From the NCBI GenBank assembly GCA_003647765.1, contig QMNM01000019.1, positions 1-11,350 on the forward strand: a stretch of 11,350 nucleotides of DNA, given 5' to 3'. Below the pieces are notes generated by a model, which saw only the letters and a program-made list of their open reading frames with translations, was not told where the DNA came from and did no database searches. How positions within the stretch are numbered: position 1 is the stretch's first letter; each line of letters begins with the position of its first letter. A program made the position numbers and the translations under genes. Source of the stretch: Candidatus Cloacimonadota bacterium (lineage in GTDB: Bacteria > Cloacimonadota > Cloacimonadia > JGIOTU-2 > B8-G9). Shown one piece after another: positions 1 through 6,926 of this stretch.

Positions 1-200
1 TATTTTGTTAAAAATTTCTTCGTGTTTCTTCGTGTTCTTCGTGGCTAACAAGAAAACAAGAAGAGAACGCTGATGCTATCAAATAGGAATATTTTGTTAA
101 AAATTTATTCGTGTTTCTTCGTGTTCTTCGTGGCTAAAGAAATCCAATGGCTAATATCTTTTTGTGTTTTTTCGTGTAATTTTGTGGCTAACAAGAAAAC
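1..200. repeat. Cluster of three dispersed-repeat copies (TTCGTGGCTAA family)
   Basis: Positions 1-48 and 90-137 are the same 48-bp sequence with one substitution (C at 18, A at 107). Each ends in the core TTCGTGGCTAA. A third, more diverged copy lies at about 155-200. Its 31-nt stretch 159-189 recurs identically at 3263-3293, and its tail CTAACAAGAAAAC matches the end of the first copy. The segment looks non-coding, and the reading frame crossing it (73-267) is made of repeat. The rest of the 310 bases before the first gene shows only that gene's ribosome binding site. The repeat's function is unknown. Confidence 0.85.
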
Positions 201-310
201 AAATGATAAAATAAATTTGACCCATAAATATAGTAAAAGATTGTTGGTTGTTTGGACCACTGATTGACAGGCGAGTGAAATAATTTAATAAAAAAGAAAG
301 AGGTGTAATT

Positions 311-1153
311 ATGAAAAGAGTAAGGACTTACCTATTATTAACAATTATAATGGGAGTGGCTATGTTCTGCACAAAGCTTGATATTGATAAAAGATACGAT
401 GCTAAAGAATTATCTTGCTGGAAAGATGGATATTTTGTTCAGCAGAATATTGATATATCAAGATTAGATGAAGGCATTATCCGAGCAGAGGTTGATAATG
501 TATGGCAGGAATATAAAATTTCTAATCTTCCTGAAAAATTTATAAAGTGGAATATTGCAAAACGATTAGAAACTATGACAAGATTTCGTAATCATCAAGC
601 ACCTGAATTATCAGGACCTCATAGTGGTATGGTCGCTACTTATGGAGCAAAGAGAAAGGATTCACAGTTCAAACTTAACAATGCTGTCAAAGGAATTGGG
701 TTCATACCGAAAAAAGAGAAGATTAAACAAATTATACAGATGTTAGAAGCAACTAAAAATAATCCTTTTCCAGCCAAATTAGATACTTTAACATATTTGT
801 ATAATAATGCTGAAAATATCTTTGATATGAGTAAACAACTATCTTTGGAATTATATACAACCCATGAATTTGTTACTCAAACATTCCTTAATCAAATTTT
901 GAATCCTGTATCAGTAATCGTTTTTTTAGATATTCCAAGTTATAAACTAAAAACAATTGTGCAACTGATTCATCCTGATAATCCGAATTTGACTGATTAT
1001 GAGAAAGATATAGTCAAATATGCGAATTTAATTCATAGTTATTTTCACGGTGAGTTCTCCACGGACTTCATTGCTGTAGTGTATAATGTTGTAGAAGTGT
1101 ATGATAACTCACCTGGTAAAAAGGATGCAATGGGAACTCGTATTGTACCTTAA
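311..1153 (+). CDS. Predicted exported protein of unknown function
   Basis: This 280-residue protein belongs to no family I recognise. The ATG is supported by a purine-rich AAAGAGGTG at 297-304, six bases upstream. The N-terminus has basic residues (K2, R3, R5), a hydrophobic run of about 14 residues (7-19) and Cys20, like a signal peptide. The residues before Cys20 (A-M-F) do not fit a standard lipobox, so a lipoprotein is possible but unproven; a signal anchor or ordinary signal peptide is equally likely. The remainder is soluble, mixed alpha/beta by eye, with no further clear membrane segment. Visible patches are a His/Pro/Gly segment near residues 97-106 and a C-terminal stretch with HSYFHGEF. 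It stands alone between the repeat cluster and the fumarase genes, with 243 bases before the next start. Coding is likely given length, ribosome binding site and composition. Confidence 0.75.
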   Translation: MKRVRTYLLLTIIMGVAMFCTKLDIDKRYDAKELSCWKDGYFVQQNIDISRLDEGIIRAEVDNVWQEYKISNLPEKFIKWNIAKRLETMTRFRNHQAPELSGPHSGMVATYGAKRKDSQFKLNNAVKGIGFIPKKEKIKQIIQMLEATKNNPFPAKLDTLTYLYNNAENIFDMSKQLSLELYTTHEFVTQTFLNQILNPVSVIVFLDIPSYKLKTIVQLIHPDNPNLTDYEKDIVKYANLIHSYFHGEFSTDFIAVVYNVVEVYDNSPGKKDAMGTRIVP

Positions 1154-1396
1154 ATGTTCTTTCTGAAATATTGTTGACTCAATTCTATTGGTAATATTCT
1201 TGTAAAAAAGATGTGCCTGATAAAGTGAGGAATTAAACACGAACTCATCGCAAAAATTCAATTTATATAAAAAAGTTCGCATAGTTCGTATAGGTTCGCG
1301 TCTGCAAGTTCGCGTCTAAATATCTTCTTTATCAATTTTTGTCTTTTAACAGGAAATTTGGGTTCTGTGACCCTATACATACGAAAGGAGTATATT
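1154..1396. other. Intergenic region before fumarase alpha
   Basis: No coding frame of note is present. The region holds a cluster of GTTCG-containing units at 1273-1317, described separately, and a small GGGT/ACCC stem at 1360-1373. The fumarase alpha ribosome binding site AAAGGAG is at 1384-1390. I could not identify a convincing promoter; TTGACT at 1174-1179 lacks a properly spaced -10 element. Confidence 0.5.
1273..1317. repeat. Cluster of degenerate GTTCG direct repeats
   Basis: Four units starting AGTTCGCAT, AGTTCGTAT, GGTTCGCGTCT and AGTTCGCGTCT follow each other. The 10-mer GTTCGCGTCT occurs exactly at 1294-1303 and 1308-1317. The GC-richer composition stands out from the surroundings. 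Its role is unknown: it could be a decayed dispersed repeat or a protein-binding array. Confidence 0.6.
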
Positions 1397-2242
1397 ATGA
1401 GAGAAATTAGTGTATCAGAGGTAATCCCAGTTGTAAAAAAACTCTGTATGGATGCTAATTATTACATTGGTGAAGATGTAATTGAGAAAATCAAGGAGTT
1501 TAGAGAAAAGGAGAAATCGCCTACTGGAAGAGAAATTTTGGATATAATATTAAAAAATGATGAGTTAGCCGCAAAGGAACAGATGCCAATGTGTCAAGAT
1601 ACAGGTGTTGCTGTTATATTTGTTGAATTGGGACAAGATGTTCACATAGTTGGTGGTGACTTTTACGAGGCAATAAATGAAGGAGTAAGACAGGGTTATA
1701 AAGATGGTTATCTCAGAAAATCAATGGTTGATGGGCCTGTAATTAAGAGAAAAAATACTGGCGATAATACACCAGCAGTTATTCATACAAAGATTGTTCC
1801 TGGCGATAATATTAAAATTATAGTAGCACCAAAAGGTGGTGGTTCAGAAAATATGAGCGAAGTTAAAATGATGAAAGCTGCTGACGGAATTGAAGGTGTG
1901 AAGGACTTTGTTGTTGATAGAGTAAGACGCTCTGGTGGAAATCCTTGCCCTCCAATGATTGTTGGCGTTGGTATGGGTGGCAATTTTGAAAAAAGTGCAT
2001 TATTAGCAAAAGAATCTCTATTACGACCTCTTAATGAGAAGAATCCAGACCCAGAATTAGCAGAAATAGAACAAGAACTATTGGCAAGGATTAATAAATT
2101 AGGCATAGGTCCGCAAGGATTAGGTGGCACTACCACAGCTCTTGCTGTATTTATCAAAAGATTCCCCTGCCATATTGCATCTATGCCTGTTGCTGTTAAT
2201 ATACAATGTCATGCAGCAAGACATAAACAAGCAATAATATAA
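1397..2242 (+). CDS. Fumarate hydratase (class I, Fe-S) alpha subunit
   Basis: This is the N-terminal-type subunit of the two-chain, oxygen-sensitive [4Fe-4S] fumarase, catalysing reversible hydration of fumarate to malate. The 281 residues match the usual length of about 280 for the FumA/TtdA alpha family. Three conserved Cys contexts for cluster binding are visible: Cys66 in MPMCQDTG, Cys184 in GGNPCPPM and Cys271 in NIQCHAARH. The family stretch VAPKGGGSENMSE is also present. The ATG at 1397 is chosen because AAAGGAG (1384-1390) lies six bases upstream; an in-frame TTG at 1358 would add 13 non-family residues. The beta subunit follows after a 246-base gap, longer than usual for this pair and filled by a repeat-like element. 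L-tartrate dehydratase is a related alternative; fumarase is favoured by the Kor and epimerase context. Confidence 0.93.
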   Translation: MREISVSEVIPVVKKLCMDANYYIGEDVIEKIKEFREKEKSPTGREILDIILKNDELAAKEQMPMCQDTGVAVIFVELGQDVHIVGGDFYEAINEGVRQGYKDGYLRKSMVDGPVIKRKNTGDNTPAVIHTKIVPGDNIKIIVAPKGGGSENMSEVKMMKAADGIEGVKDFVVDRVRRSGGNPCPPMIVGVGMGGNFEKSALLAKESLLRPLNEKNPDPELAEIEQELLARINKLGIGPQGLGGTTTALAVFIKRFPCHIASMPVAVNIQCHAARHKQAII

Positions 2243-2266
2243 ACATAATTTTTGAAAGAATAGCAC

Positions 2267-2429
2267 ACTGAAAAACACTAATAAAAAGTTAGAAATAACT
2301 AATTATTCACCCCATTGGATAGAAAAACTTATCCAACTGGGCAAGAATATCTAATAAAATATCAAAATCCAAATTTCTAATGATAAATGACATAAGACAA
2401 ATAATAAAAATTTGTCAGTGTTTTTCAGT
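2267..2429. repeat. Inverted-repeat-bounded element between fumarase subunit genes
   Basis: The 13-mer ACTGAAAAACACT at 2267-2279 is present as its perfect reverse complement at 2417-2429, bounding 163 bp of non-coding DNA. Inside it, 2311-2321 and 2330-2341 pair as CCCATTGGATA with TATCCAACTGGG (one bulged base), giving a hairpin. The outer arms resemble the CACAGAG repeat family elsewhere in the window. It could be two oppositely oriented repeat copies or a small non-autonomous element. No U-rich tail follows the inner hairpin, so it is not a standard terminator. Confidence 0.55.
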
Positions 2430-2488
2430 AAAATCTGTGTTTTTCTGCGCCGAGTAAGCAAGATCCATTGTAAAATATAGGAGGAGAG

Positions 2489-3043
2489 ATGAATGAAATA
2501 CATTTGCGAACACCATTAAAAAATGAAGATTTAGAGAATTTAAAGATTGGGGATAAGGTCTTAATCAGCGGAATTATTTATACTGGACGAGATGCGGCAC
2601 ATAAGAGATTAGTTGACTTGATAGAACAGGGAAAAGAATTACCAATTGACATTAAAGGTCAGGTTATCTATTTTGTTGGACCTGCTCCGGCAAAACCTGG
2701 ACAAGCTATTGGCTCAGCAGGACCTACTACAAGTTATCGGATGGATCCGTATTCACCCATATTACTTGATAGAGGATTAAAAGGAATGATTGGAAAAGGT
2801 CCACGAAATCAAGAAGTCATTGATGCAATGGTGAGAAATAAAGCTGTTTATTTTGCTGCAATTGGTGGAGCAGCAGCACTTATTGCAAAATCTGTTACTT
2901 CTGCAAAAGTAGTTGCTTACGAGGATTTAGGCACAGAAGCGATTCGGGAACTGAAAGTGGAAAATTTTCCTTGTATTGTTGCTAATGATATTTACGGAAA
3001 TGACCTTTATAAAAAGGGCGTACAAGATTATCGCGAAGAATAA
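2489..3043 (+). CDS. Fumarate hydratase (class I, Fe-S) beta subunit
   Basis: The 184-residue C-terminal-type subunit partners the alpha subunit to complete the class I fumarase active site in the cytoplasm. Family motifs are clear: TGRDAAHKR at 32-40, GPTTSYRMD at 78-86, a GKG near residue 109, GGAAALIA, and EDLGTEAIREL at 145-155. Length is normal for the separate beta chain. AGGAGG at 2479-2484 lies four bases before the ATG, a strong ribosome binding site. The gene is probably co-transcribed with the alpha gene despite the repeat-filled gap. Tartrate dehydratase beta is the related alternative. Confidence 0.93.
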   Translation: MNEIHLRTPLKNEDLENLKIGDKVLISGIIYTGRDAAHKRLVDLIEQGKELPIDIKGQVIYFVGPAPAKPGQAIGSAGPTTSYRMDPYSPILLDRGLKGMIGKGPRNQEVIDAMVRNKAVYFAAIGGAAALIAKSVTSAKVVAYEDLGTEAIRELKVENFPCIVANDIYGNDLYKKGVQDYREE

Positions 3044-3165
3044 TTGCTTCTTAATATATCAGTTAAGTACTTATCACCCATTCTATTCTCATCGGAGTGG
3101 GAAATATGCCTGAGTGATTACTTTTTAATATTATTTCACATAGCATTTCACACAATATTTTTCAT

Positions 3166-3293
3166 TGCCACAGAGCCATAGAGGGCATAGAGAGGAATTT
3201 ATGGACACAAAGAGATAATCTTGGTGTCTTCCTGGTGGCTAAAAAAATTCAATTCTGATGCGTTTTTGTGTTTTTTCGTGTAATTTTGTGGCT
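3166..3293. repeat. Dispersed CACAGAG / TTTGTGGCT repeat copies upstream of dapB
   Basis: Positions 3166-3196 carry a GCCACAGAGCCATAGAGG-type unit, and 3204-3240 an ACACAAAGAG...GGTGGCTAAA unit. The 31-nt sequence at 3263-3293 is identical to 159-189. Together they fill nearly all the gap between fumarase beta and the dapB ribosome binding site. A weak 7-bp stem (CCCATTC with GAGTGGG, including a G-U pair) at about 3077-3101 lies just upstream, without a T-tract. No gene is seen in the gap. Confidence 0.75.
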
Positions 3294-3327
3294 TACTATA
3301 TATCCGAGCATAAATTGGAGGTAAATT

Positions 3328-4086
3328 ATGTTGAAAGTCGCTGTTGTAGGATTTGGCAAGATGGGGAAATTGATAAATGAGCTTTCTGTTGAACAAAATA
3401 TAGAAGTTGTATCAATCATTGATCCAAATAAAAAAATCGCATATTGTGAAATTACTGAAGAAAGTGTGCGTAATGCTGATGTTTGTATAGATTTTACACA
3501 ACCAGATGCAGTTTTGGATAATATTAAAAAGTATTGTCAGCTGAAAAAAAATGCTGTTATCGGCACTACTGGATGGTTTGATAATATCAATAAAGCAGAG
3601 AAATTGGTTCAGGAATCAGGTACTGGTTTAATCTATTCGGCTAACTTTTCTATAGGCGTTAATGCGTTTCTTTCTATTGTTGAGAATGCAACTAAAATAT
3701 TTAATAAGCTTCAAGAATATGATATTTACGGATTAGAGTTACATCATAGACATAAGAAAGATAGCCCTTCTGGAACAGCAAAAATTTTAGCACAGATTAT
3801 TAAAGACAATATCACTATAAAAGATAGAATAAATTACGAGCGTGTATCAGGACAGATTGAGAGCAATGTATTACATTTTGCAAGTGTGAGAAGTGGCGAA
3901 ATACCTGGCACTCATCAAATAGGATTTGATTCTATGGCTGATACAATAGAATTAACTCACAGAGCAAGAAATAGAATTGGATTTGCTTTAGGTGCAATCA
4001 AATCTGCTAAATGGATAAAAGATAAAAAGGGACTCTACAATTTTAGAGAAGTCTTTTTTAATATTATTTTGCCACAGAGACACTGA
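3328..4086 (+). CDS. dapB: 4-hydroxy-tetrahydrodipicolinate reductase DapB
   Basis: DapB reduces 4-hydroxy-tetrahydrodipicolinate with NAD(P)H in diaminopimelate/lysine synthesis. The N-terminus has the dinucleotide-binding pattern VAVVGFGKMGK (4-14), followed by a GTTGW loop and SANFSIGVN. The catalytic signature is H139-H140-R141-H142-K143 followed by DSPSGTA (145-151). By family knowledge H139 and K143 correspond to the proton donor and acid/base pair. At 252 residues it is near the normal range for the family. GGAGG at 3317-3321 is six bases from the ATG. The last eight or so residues (NIILPQRH) and the stop lie in an intergenic repeat; the family usually ends near the preceding GLYNFREVF. 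asd follows on the same strand. Confidence 0.95.
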   Translation: MLKVAVVGFGKMGKLINELSVEQNIEVVSIIDPNKKIAYCEITEESVRNADVCIDFTQPDAVLDNIKKYCQLKKNAVIGTTGWFDNINKAEKLVQESGTGLIYSANFSIGVNAFLSIVENATKIFNKLQEYDIYGLELHHRHKKDSPSGTAKILAQIIKDNITIKDRINYERVSGQIESNVLHFASVRSGEIPGTHQIGFDSMADTIELTHRARNRIGFALGAIKSAKWIKDKKGLYNFREVFFNIILPQRH

Positions 4087-4121
4087 GGGCACAGAAAGAA
4101 AAATGTGTCTTTGTGGCAAAA
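4067..4121 (+). repeat. Hairpin-forming repeat across the dapB stop codon
   Basis: The arm TTTTGCCACAGAGACAC (4067-4083) pairs with GTGTCTTTGTGGCAAAA (4105-4121) over 17 positions, with one G-U wobble. The loop is 21 bases and begins at the dapB stop. An exact second copy of the right arm lies at 4185-4201, so two mutually exclusive stems can be drawn. The arms belong to the dispersed CACAGAG repeat family. A regulatory role is possible but not shown; the right arms are not followed by a T-run. Confidence 0.65.
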
Positions 4122-4138
4122 GAAATCTAATGTTTGAT

Positions 4139-4201
4139 ATTTTTTTGTGTATTTTTCGTGTAATTTTGTGGCTAAAAATTTTTTGTGTCTTTGTGGCAAA
4201 A
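4139..4201 (+). repeat. Dispersed repeat copies immediately upstream of asd
   Basis: Positions 4142-4173 match the copies at 159-189 and 3263-3293 with one small difference, and 4185-4201 repeats 4105-4121 exactly. The 129-base dapB-asd gap is therefore almost entirely repeat. The frame of asd runs back through this sequence to a GTG at 4147, but those codons are repeat-derived. Confidence 0.75.
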
Positions 4202-4215
4202 TTTTAGGTAAAATT

Positions 4216-5259
4216 GTGGAAAAAATAAAGGTCGGCATTTTAGGTGCTACTGGTATGGTGGGACAATATTTGGTCTCATTATTAGCAAAACATCAATGGT
4301 TTGAATTAACTGATTTGGTCGCTTCATCTAAAAATGTTGGGAAGAAGTATTGCGATGTAATTCAGCATAAATGGATATTGTCAGATGGATTACCGGATAT
4401 TGTTAAAAATATTAGAATAAAATCTACTACTGACAGGTTAACATCAAAGTTGCTATTTTCATCTTTGGATTCATCTATTGCAGGAGATGTTGAAGAGCAT
4501 TATGCTGAGCAAGGACATCTGATTTGTAGTAATGCAAAAAACCATCGTCTTAGAAATGATGTGCCATTGATTATTCCAGAAATCAATCCAGAACATCTAT
4601 CTTTAATAAAAAAACAACATTATAAAGGTGCAATAATTACAAATCCAAATTGCTCTACTATTGGTTTAGCATTGGCTCTGGCTCCTATACATTTCAAATT
4701 TGAAATTAGAAAAGTGATTGTTATGACAATGCAGGCAATTTCAGGAGCAGGAATAGATGGAGTGTCAGCAATGCAAATCATAGATAACATCATCCCTTAC
4801 ATTTCAGGAGAAGAGGAAAAAATAGAAGCAGAAACAGTGAAAGTTTTAGCAAAGATGACCAATTCTGGATTAGAATACCCTAATATGAAGATTTCTGCTC
4901 AATGTAATCGCGTGCCAGTACGAAATGGACATCTGGAATCTGTATATATTGAGTTGGCAAAAAAACCAAATTTAGATGAAATAATAAAGTGTTGGAAAGA
5001 ATTTAATCCATTAAAAGATTATCAATTACTATCTGCGCCTAATCCTCCAATAAAGTATTTTTATAATAATTATAGGCCCCAACCAAATCGTGATAGAAAT
5101 TTAGGAAAAGGAATGACTGTATCAATAGGGCATTTGAAAAAAAGTAATGTTTTGGATTACAGCTTTATAGTATTGAGTCATAATGTAATTCGTGGTGCAG
5201 CCGGTGCAGCAGTATTAAATGGTGAATTATTAGTTAAAAAAGCTATTATTGAAAATTAA
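4216..5259 (+). CDS. asd: Aspartate-semialdehyde dehydrogenase, archaeal/fungal-type
   Basis: This enzyme reduces aspartyl phosphate to aspartate semialdehyde, feeding lysine/diaminopimelate, threonine and methionine synthesis. VGILGATGMVGQ near residue 6 is the NADP-binding loop. Cys146 in NPNCST is the catalytic nucleophile, and His239 in CNRVPVRNGH is the active-site His. Other signatures are MQAISGAG, RPQPNRDRN and HNVIRGAAGAAVLN. The motif set and length match the roughly 350-residue archaeal/fungal branch rather than the common bacterial one. I chose the GTG at 4216 (347 residues) because the protein then begins MEKIKVGILGATG like relatives. A weak AGGT at 4206-4209 precedes it. The upstream GTG at 4147 would add 23 residues encoded by repeat. 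With dapB it supplies two steps of the diaminopimelate route. Confidence 0.93.
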   Translation: MEKIKVGILGATGMVGQYLVSLLAKHQWFELTDLVASSKNVGKKYCDVIQHKWILSDGLPDIVKNIRIKSTTDRLTSKLLFSSLDSSIAGDVEEHYAEQGHLICSNAKNHRLRNDVPLIIPEINPEHLSLIKKQHYKGAIITNPNCSTIGLALALAPIHFKFEIRKVIVMTMQAISGAGIDGVSAMQIIDNIIPYISGEEEKIEAETVKVLAKMTNSGLEYPNMKISAQCNRVPVRNGHLESVYIELAKKPNLDEIIKCWKEFNPLKDYQLLSAPNPPIKYFYNNYRPQPNRDRNLGKGMTVSIGHLKKSNVLDYSFIVLSHNVIRGAAGAAVLNGELLVKKAIIEN

Positions 5260-5261
5260 GA

Positions 5262-5396
5262 ATGTACTCTTATTCTGACTTTTGTAAATTTAATCCAGAT
5301 AAAAAACTTGATAAAAATATGAGTGGATTTCCTGTTTGTCATTCTAAAAAAATATGTATTGAGAATAATGTAAGTTCTAAATTTGATATTAAATGA
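5262..5396 (+). CDS. Possible 44-residue Cys-containing small protein
   Basis: An ATG three bases after the asd stop opens a 44-codon frame. It ends in TGA at 5394-5396, adjoining the korD ribosome binding site GAGGAAGAAG. It thus fills the asd-korD gap almost exactly. The peptide has three Cys (DFCKF, PVCHS, KICIE) and is Lys/Asn-rich. No good ribosome binding site precedes it (only GAAAATTAAGA), so expression would depend on coupling to asd. I recognise no family. The fit to the gap and absence of repeats argue for a gene; the short length and AT richness mean chance is possible. Confidence 0.4.
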   Translation: MYSYSDFCKFNPDKKLDKNMSGFPVCHSKKICIENNVSSKFDIK

Positions 5397-5405
5397 GGAA
5401 GAAGT

Positions 5406-5720
5406 ATGCAAAAAAAACCGCAAGGAAAAATATTAGAAAATATTCGCGCGAGTAAAAAAGAGGAACGGGAAATATTAAAGATTACTCCAGGAGAAGTTGA
5501 ATATGGAGTTGATTATCAGAAGGGACCAGTTTACATATATTATGATTGGTGTAAAAAATGTGGTATTTGTGTAGCATTTTGTCCGACAAAGTGTCTTGCA
5601 AGTAAAAAAGATGGAACACCTTATGTAAAATATCCAGAGAAATGTACTCATTGTGAAAAATGTGATATGCTTTGCCCTGACTATGCTATTACTGGAGCGA
5701 TTAACCATAATTCTGATTAA
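5406..5720 (+). CDS. korD: 2-oxoacid:ferredoxin oxidoreductase delta (2x[4Fe-4S] ferredoxin) subunit
   Basis: This 104-residue subunit carries two [4Fe-4S] clusters that pass electrons between the TPP-containing core and external ferredoxin. The first cluster motif is C49-x2-C52-x2-C55-x3-C59-P and the second C80-x2-C83-x2-C86-x3-C90-P. They are preceded by an extension of about 40 charged residues. GAGGAAGAAG (5395-5404) sits just upstream of the ATG. The order korD-korA-korB-korC is the classic arrangement for 2-oxoglutarate (and related 2-oxoacid) ferredoxin oxidoreductases. It is probably co-transcribed with korA, 51 bases downstream. Confidence 0.92.
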   Translation: MQKKPQGKILENIRASKKEEREILKITPGEVEYGVDYQKGPVYIYYDWCKKCGICVAFCPTKCLASKKDGTPYVKYPEKCTHCEKCDMLCPDYAITGAINHNSD

Positions 5721-5771
5721 ACTAATCCGCAAGGAATTTGATAATATCAGCATTATTTTTGGAGGTAATAA

Positions 5772-6926
5772 GTGAAAAAGAATGATGACAAAAAAGCTCC
5801 GCAATTATTGCAAGGGAATGAAGCGATTGCATTAGCTGCAATAGAGGCTAAAATTCGCTTTTTTGCGGGTTATCCTATTACACCTTCATCCGAAATAGCT
5901 GAGTTAATGTCTCGTGAATTGCCTAAATATGAAGGGAAATTTATTCAGATGGAAGATGAACTTTCCAGTATGGGTGCGATCATTGGAGCATCTATTGCTG
6001 GATTGAAATCAATGACTGCTACAAGCGGTCCTGGGTTCTCTTTAATGCAAGAAAATATTGGATTTGCTTGCATTGCCGAAGTACCCTGTTTAATTGTTAA
6101 TGTAATGCGTGGAGGCCCAAGTACAGGATTGCCAACCAGTCCTTCACAAGGGGATATAATGCAAGCCAGATGGGGAACTCATGGGGATCATTCTATAATA
6201 GCTCTCTATCCTGATTCTGTATTGGAAAGTTATGAACTTACTATTAGAGCAGTTAATCTATCGGAAAAATATCGCACACCTGTAATTCTATTATTAGACG
6301 AAGTTATTGCTCATATGAGAGAATCTGTTATTTTGCCACAAAAAGAAGAATTGAATATTATAGAAAGAGTAAAACCTGATATTCCTCCTGAATGGTATGT
6401 ACATTATAAAGATAGCCCTGACTACATAACACCTGTGGCTAATTTTGGTGAGGGCTATAGATTTCATATTACAAGTTTGGCTCATGATAAATATGGATTT
6501 CCTACACGAAAGATTGATGAAGTAAAAACAATGATGGACAGATTAAGAAATAAGATTTATGATAATTTATATGATATTATTCAAATTGAATCGTACAAAA
6601 TGCAGGATGCTGAAATTGCTATTTTTGCAGCTGGGGTTGTAGCAAGATCAGCTAAAGAAGCAGTCAGAATTGCGAGAAAACAAGGCATTAAAGTTGGACT
6701 TATAAGACCCTTAACTATCTGGCCATTTCCAGATTATGATGTACAAAGAATGCTAGAAAAATGTAAGGATATTATTATCGCAGAATTAAATCAGGGACAA
6801 TTATATCATGAAATTGAAAGAGTTTGGAGTGAACGAACCAAATCACGACTACATAAGCTACAACGATATGATGGACTTATTTTAAGTTCAGAGCAGATAT
6901 TATCTAAAATTGCGGAGGTAAAATAA
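5772..6926 (+). CDS. korA: 2-oxoglutarate:ferredoxin oxidoreductase alpha subunit
   Basis: The 384-residue alpha subunit forms the pyrimidine side of the TPP site and binds the 2-oxoacid. The pyrimidine-binding domain shows LQGNEAIALAAIEA, AGYPITPSSEIAE (32-44), QMEDELSSMGAIIGAS and TATSGPGFSLMQE. GGPSTGLPTSPSQGD and ARWGTHGDH follow, and then the C-terminal domain with VGLIRPLTIWPFP. The start is the GTG at 5772, with GGAGG (5761-5765) six bases upstream; the nearby ATGs at 5782 and 5785 are out of frame. The gene abuts korB with no spacer, and the korB ribosome binding site lies inside its 3' end. The substrate is taken as 2-oxoglutarate from gene order and the attached methylmalonyl-CoA epimerase. 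Branched-chain 2-oxoacid (Vor) or 2-oxobutyrate activity cannot be excluded from sequence alone. Confidence 0.92.
   Translation: MKKNDDKKAPQLLQGNEAIALAAIEAKIRFFAGYPITPSSEIAELMSRELPKYEGKFIQMEDELSSMGAIIGASIAGLKSMTATSGPGFSLMQENIGFACIAEVPCLIVNVMRGGPSTGLPTSPSQGDIMQARWGTHGDHSIIALYPDSVLESYELTIRAVNLSEKYRTPVILLLDEVIAHMRESVILPQKEELNIIERVKPDIPPEWYVHYKDSPDYITPVANFGEGYRFHITSLAHDKYGFPTRKIDEVKTMMDRLRNKIYDNLYDIIQIESYKMQDAEIAIFAAGVVARSAKEAVRIARKQGIKVGLIRPLTIWPFPDYDVQRMLEKCKDIIIAELNQGQLYHEIERVWSERTKSRLHKLQRYDGLILSSEQILSKIAEVK

Noticed and set aside
1-200. CRISPR array
   Set aside because: Copies are few, of unequal spacing, lack uniform spacers, and the same units recur singly across the window; no cas genes are present.
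73-267. 64-codon plus-strand frame
   Set aside because: It is built from repeat copies (FVFFVAKE, CVFSCNFVANK), with no ribosome binding site and no protein-like composition.
264-291. Perfect TTGACA with an A/T-rich stretch downstream as a sigma70 promoter
   Set aside because: The sequence 16-17 bases downstream (TAATAA) is a poor -10, and promoter consensus in this lineage is unknown.
1360-1373. GGGT/ACCC hairpin upstream of fumarase alpha as a riboswitch
   Set aside because: It has only a 4-bp stem with no wider conserved architecture visible.
1358-1396. Upstream TTG start for fumarase alpha
   Set aside because: The ATG at 1397 has a strong, well-spaced AAAGGAG, and the extra 13 residues are not family-like.
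1783-2157. Minus-strand 124-codon frame inside fumarase alpha
   Set aside because: It is a shadow of the real gene in another frame, without a ribosome binding site.
3199-3396. Minus-strand 65-codon frame over the dapB 5' region
   Set aside because: It reads repeat sequence in reverse and overlaps the clear dapB start.
4147-4215. Upstream GTG start for asd
   Set aside because: The added 23 residues are encoded by dispersed repeat, and relatives begin at KVGILGATG; 4216 fits better.
4035-4238. Minus-strand 67-codon frame over the dapB-asd gap
   Set aside because: It is almost wholly repeat-encoded (HKDTFFFLCPQ, QRHKKF) and overlaps two real genes.
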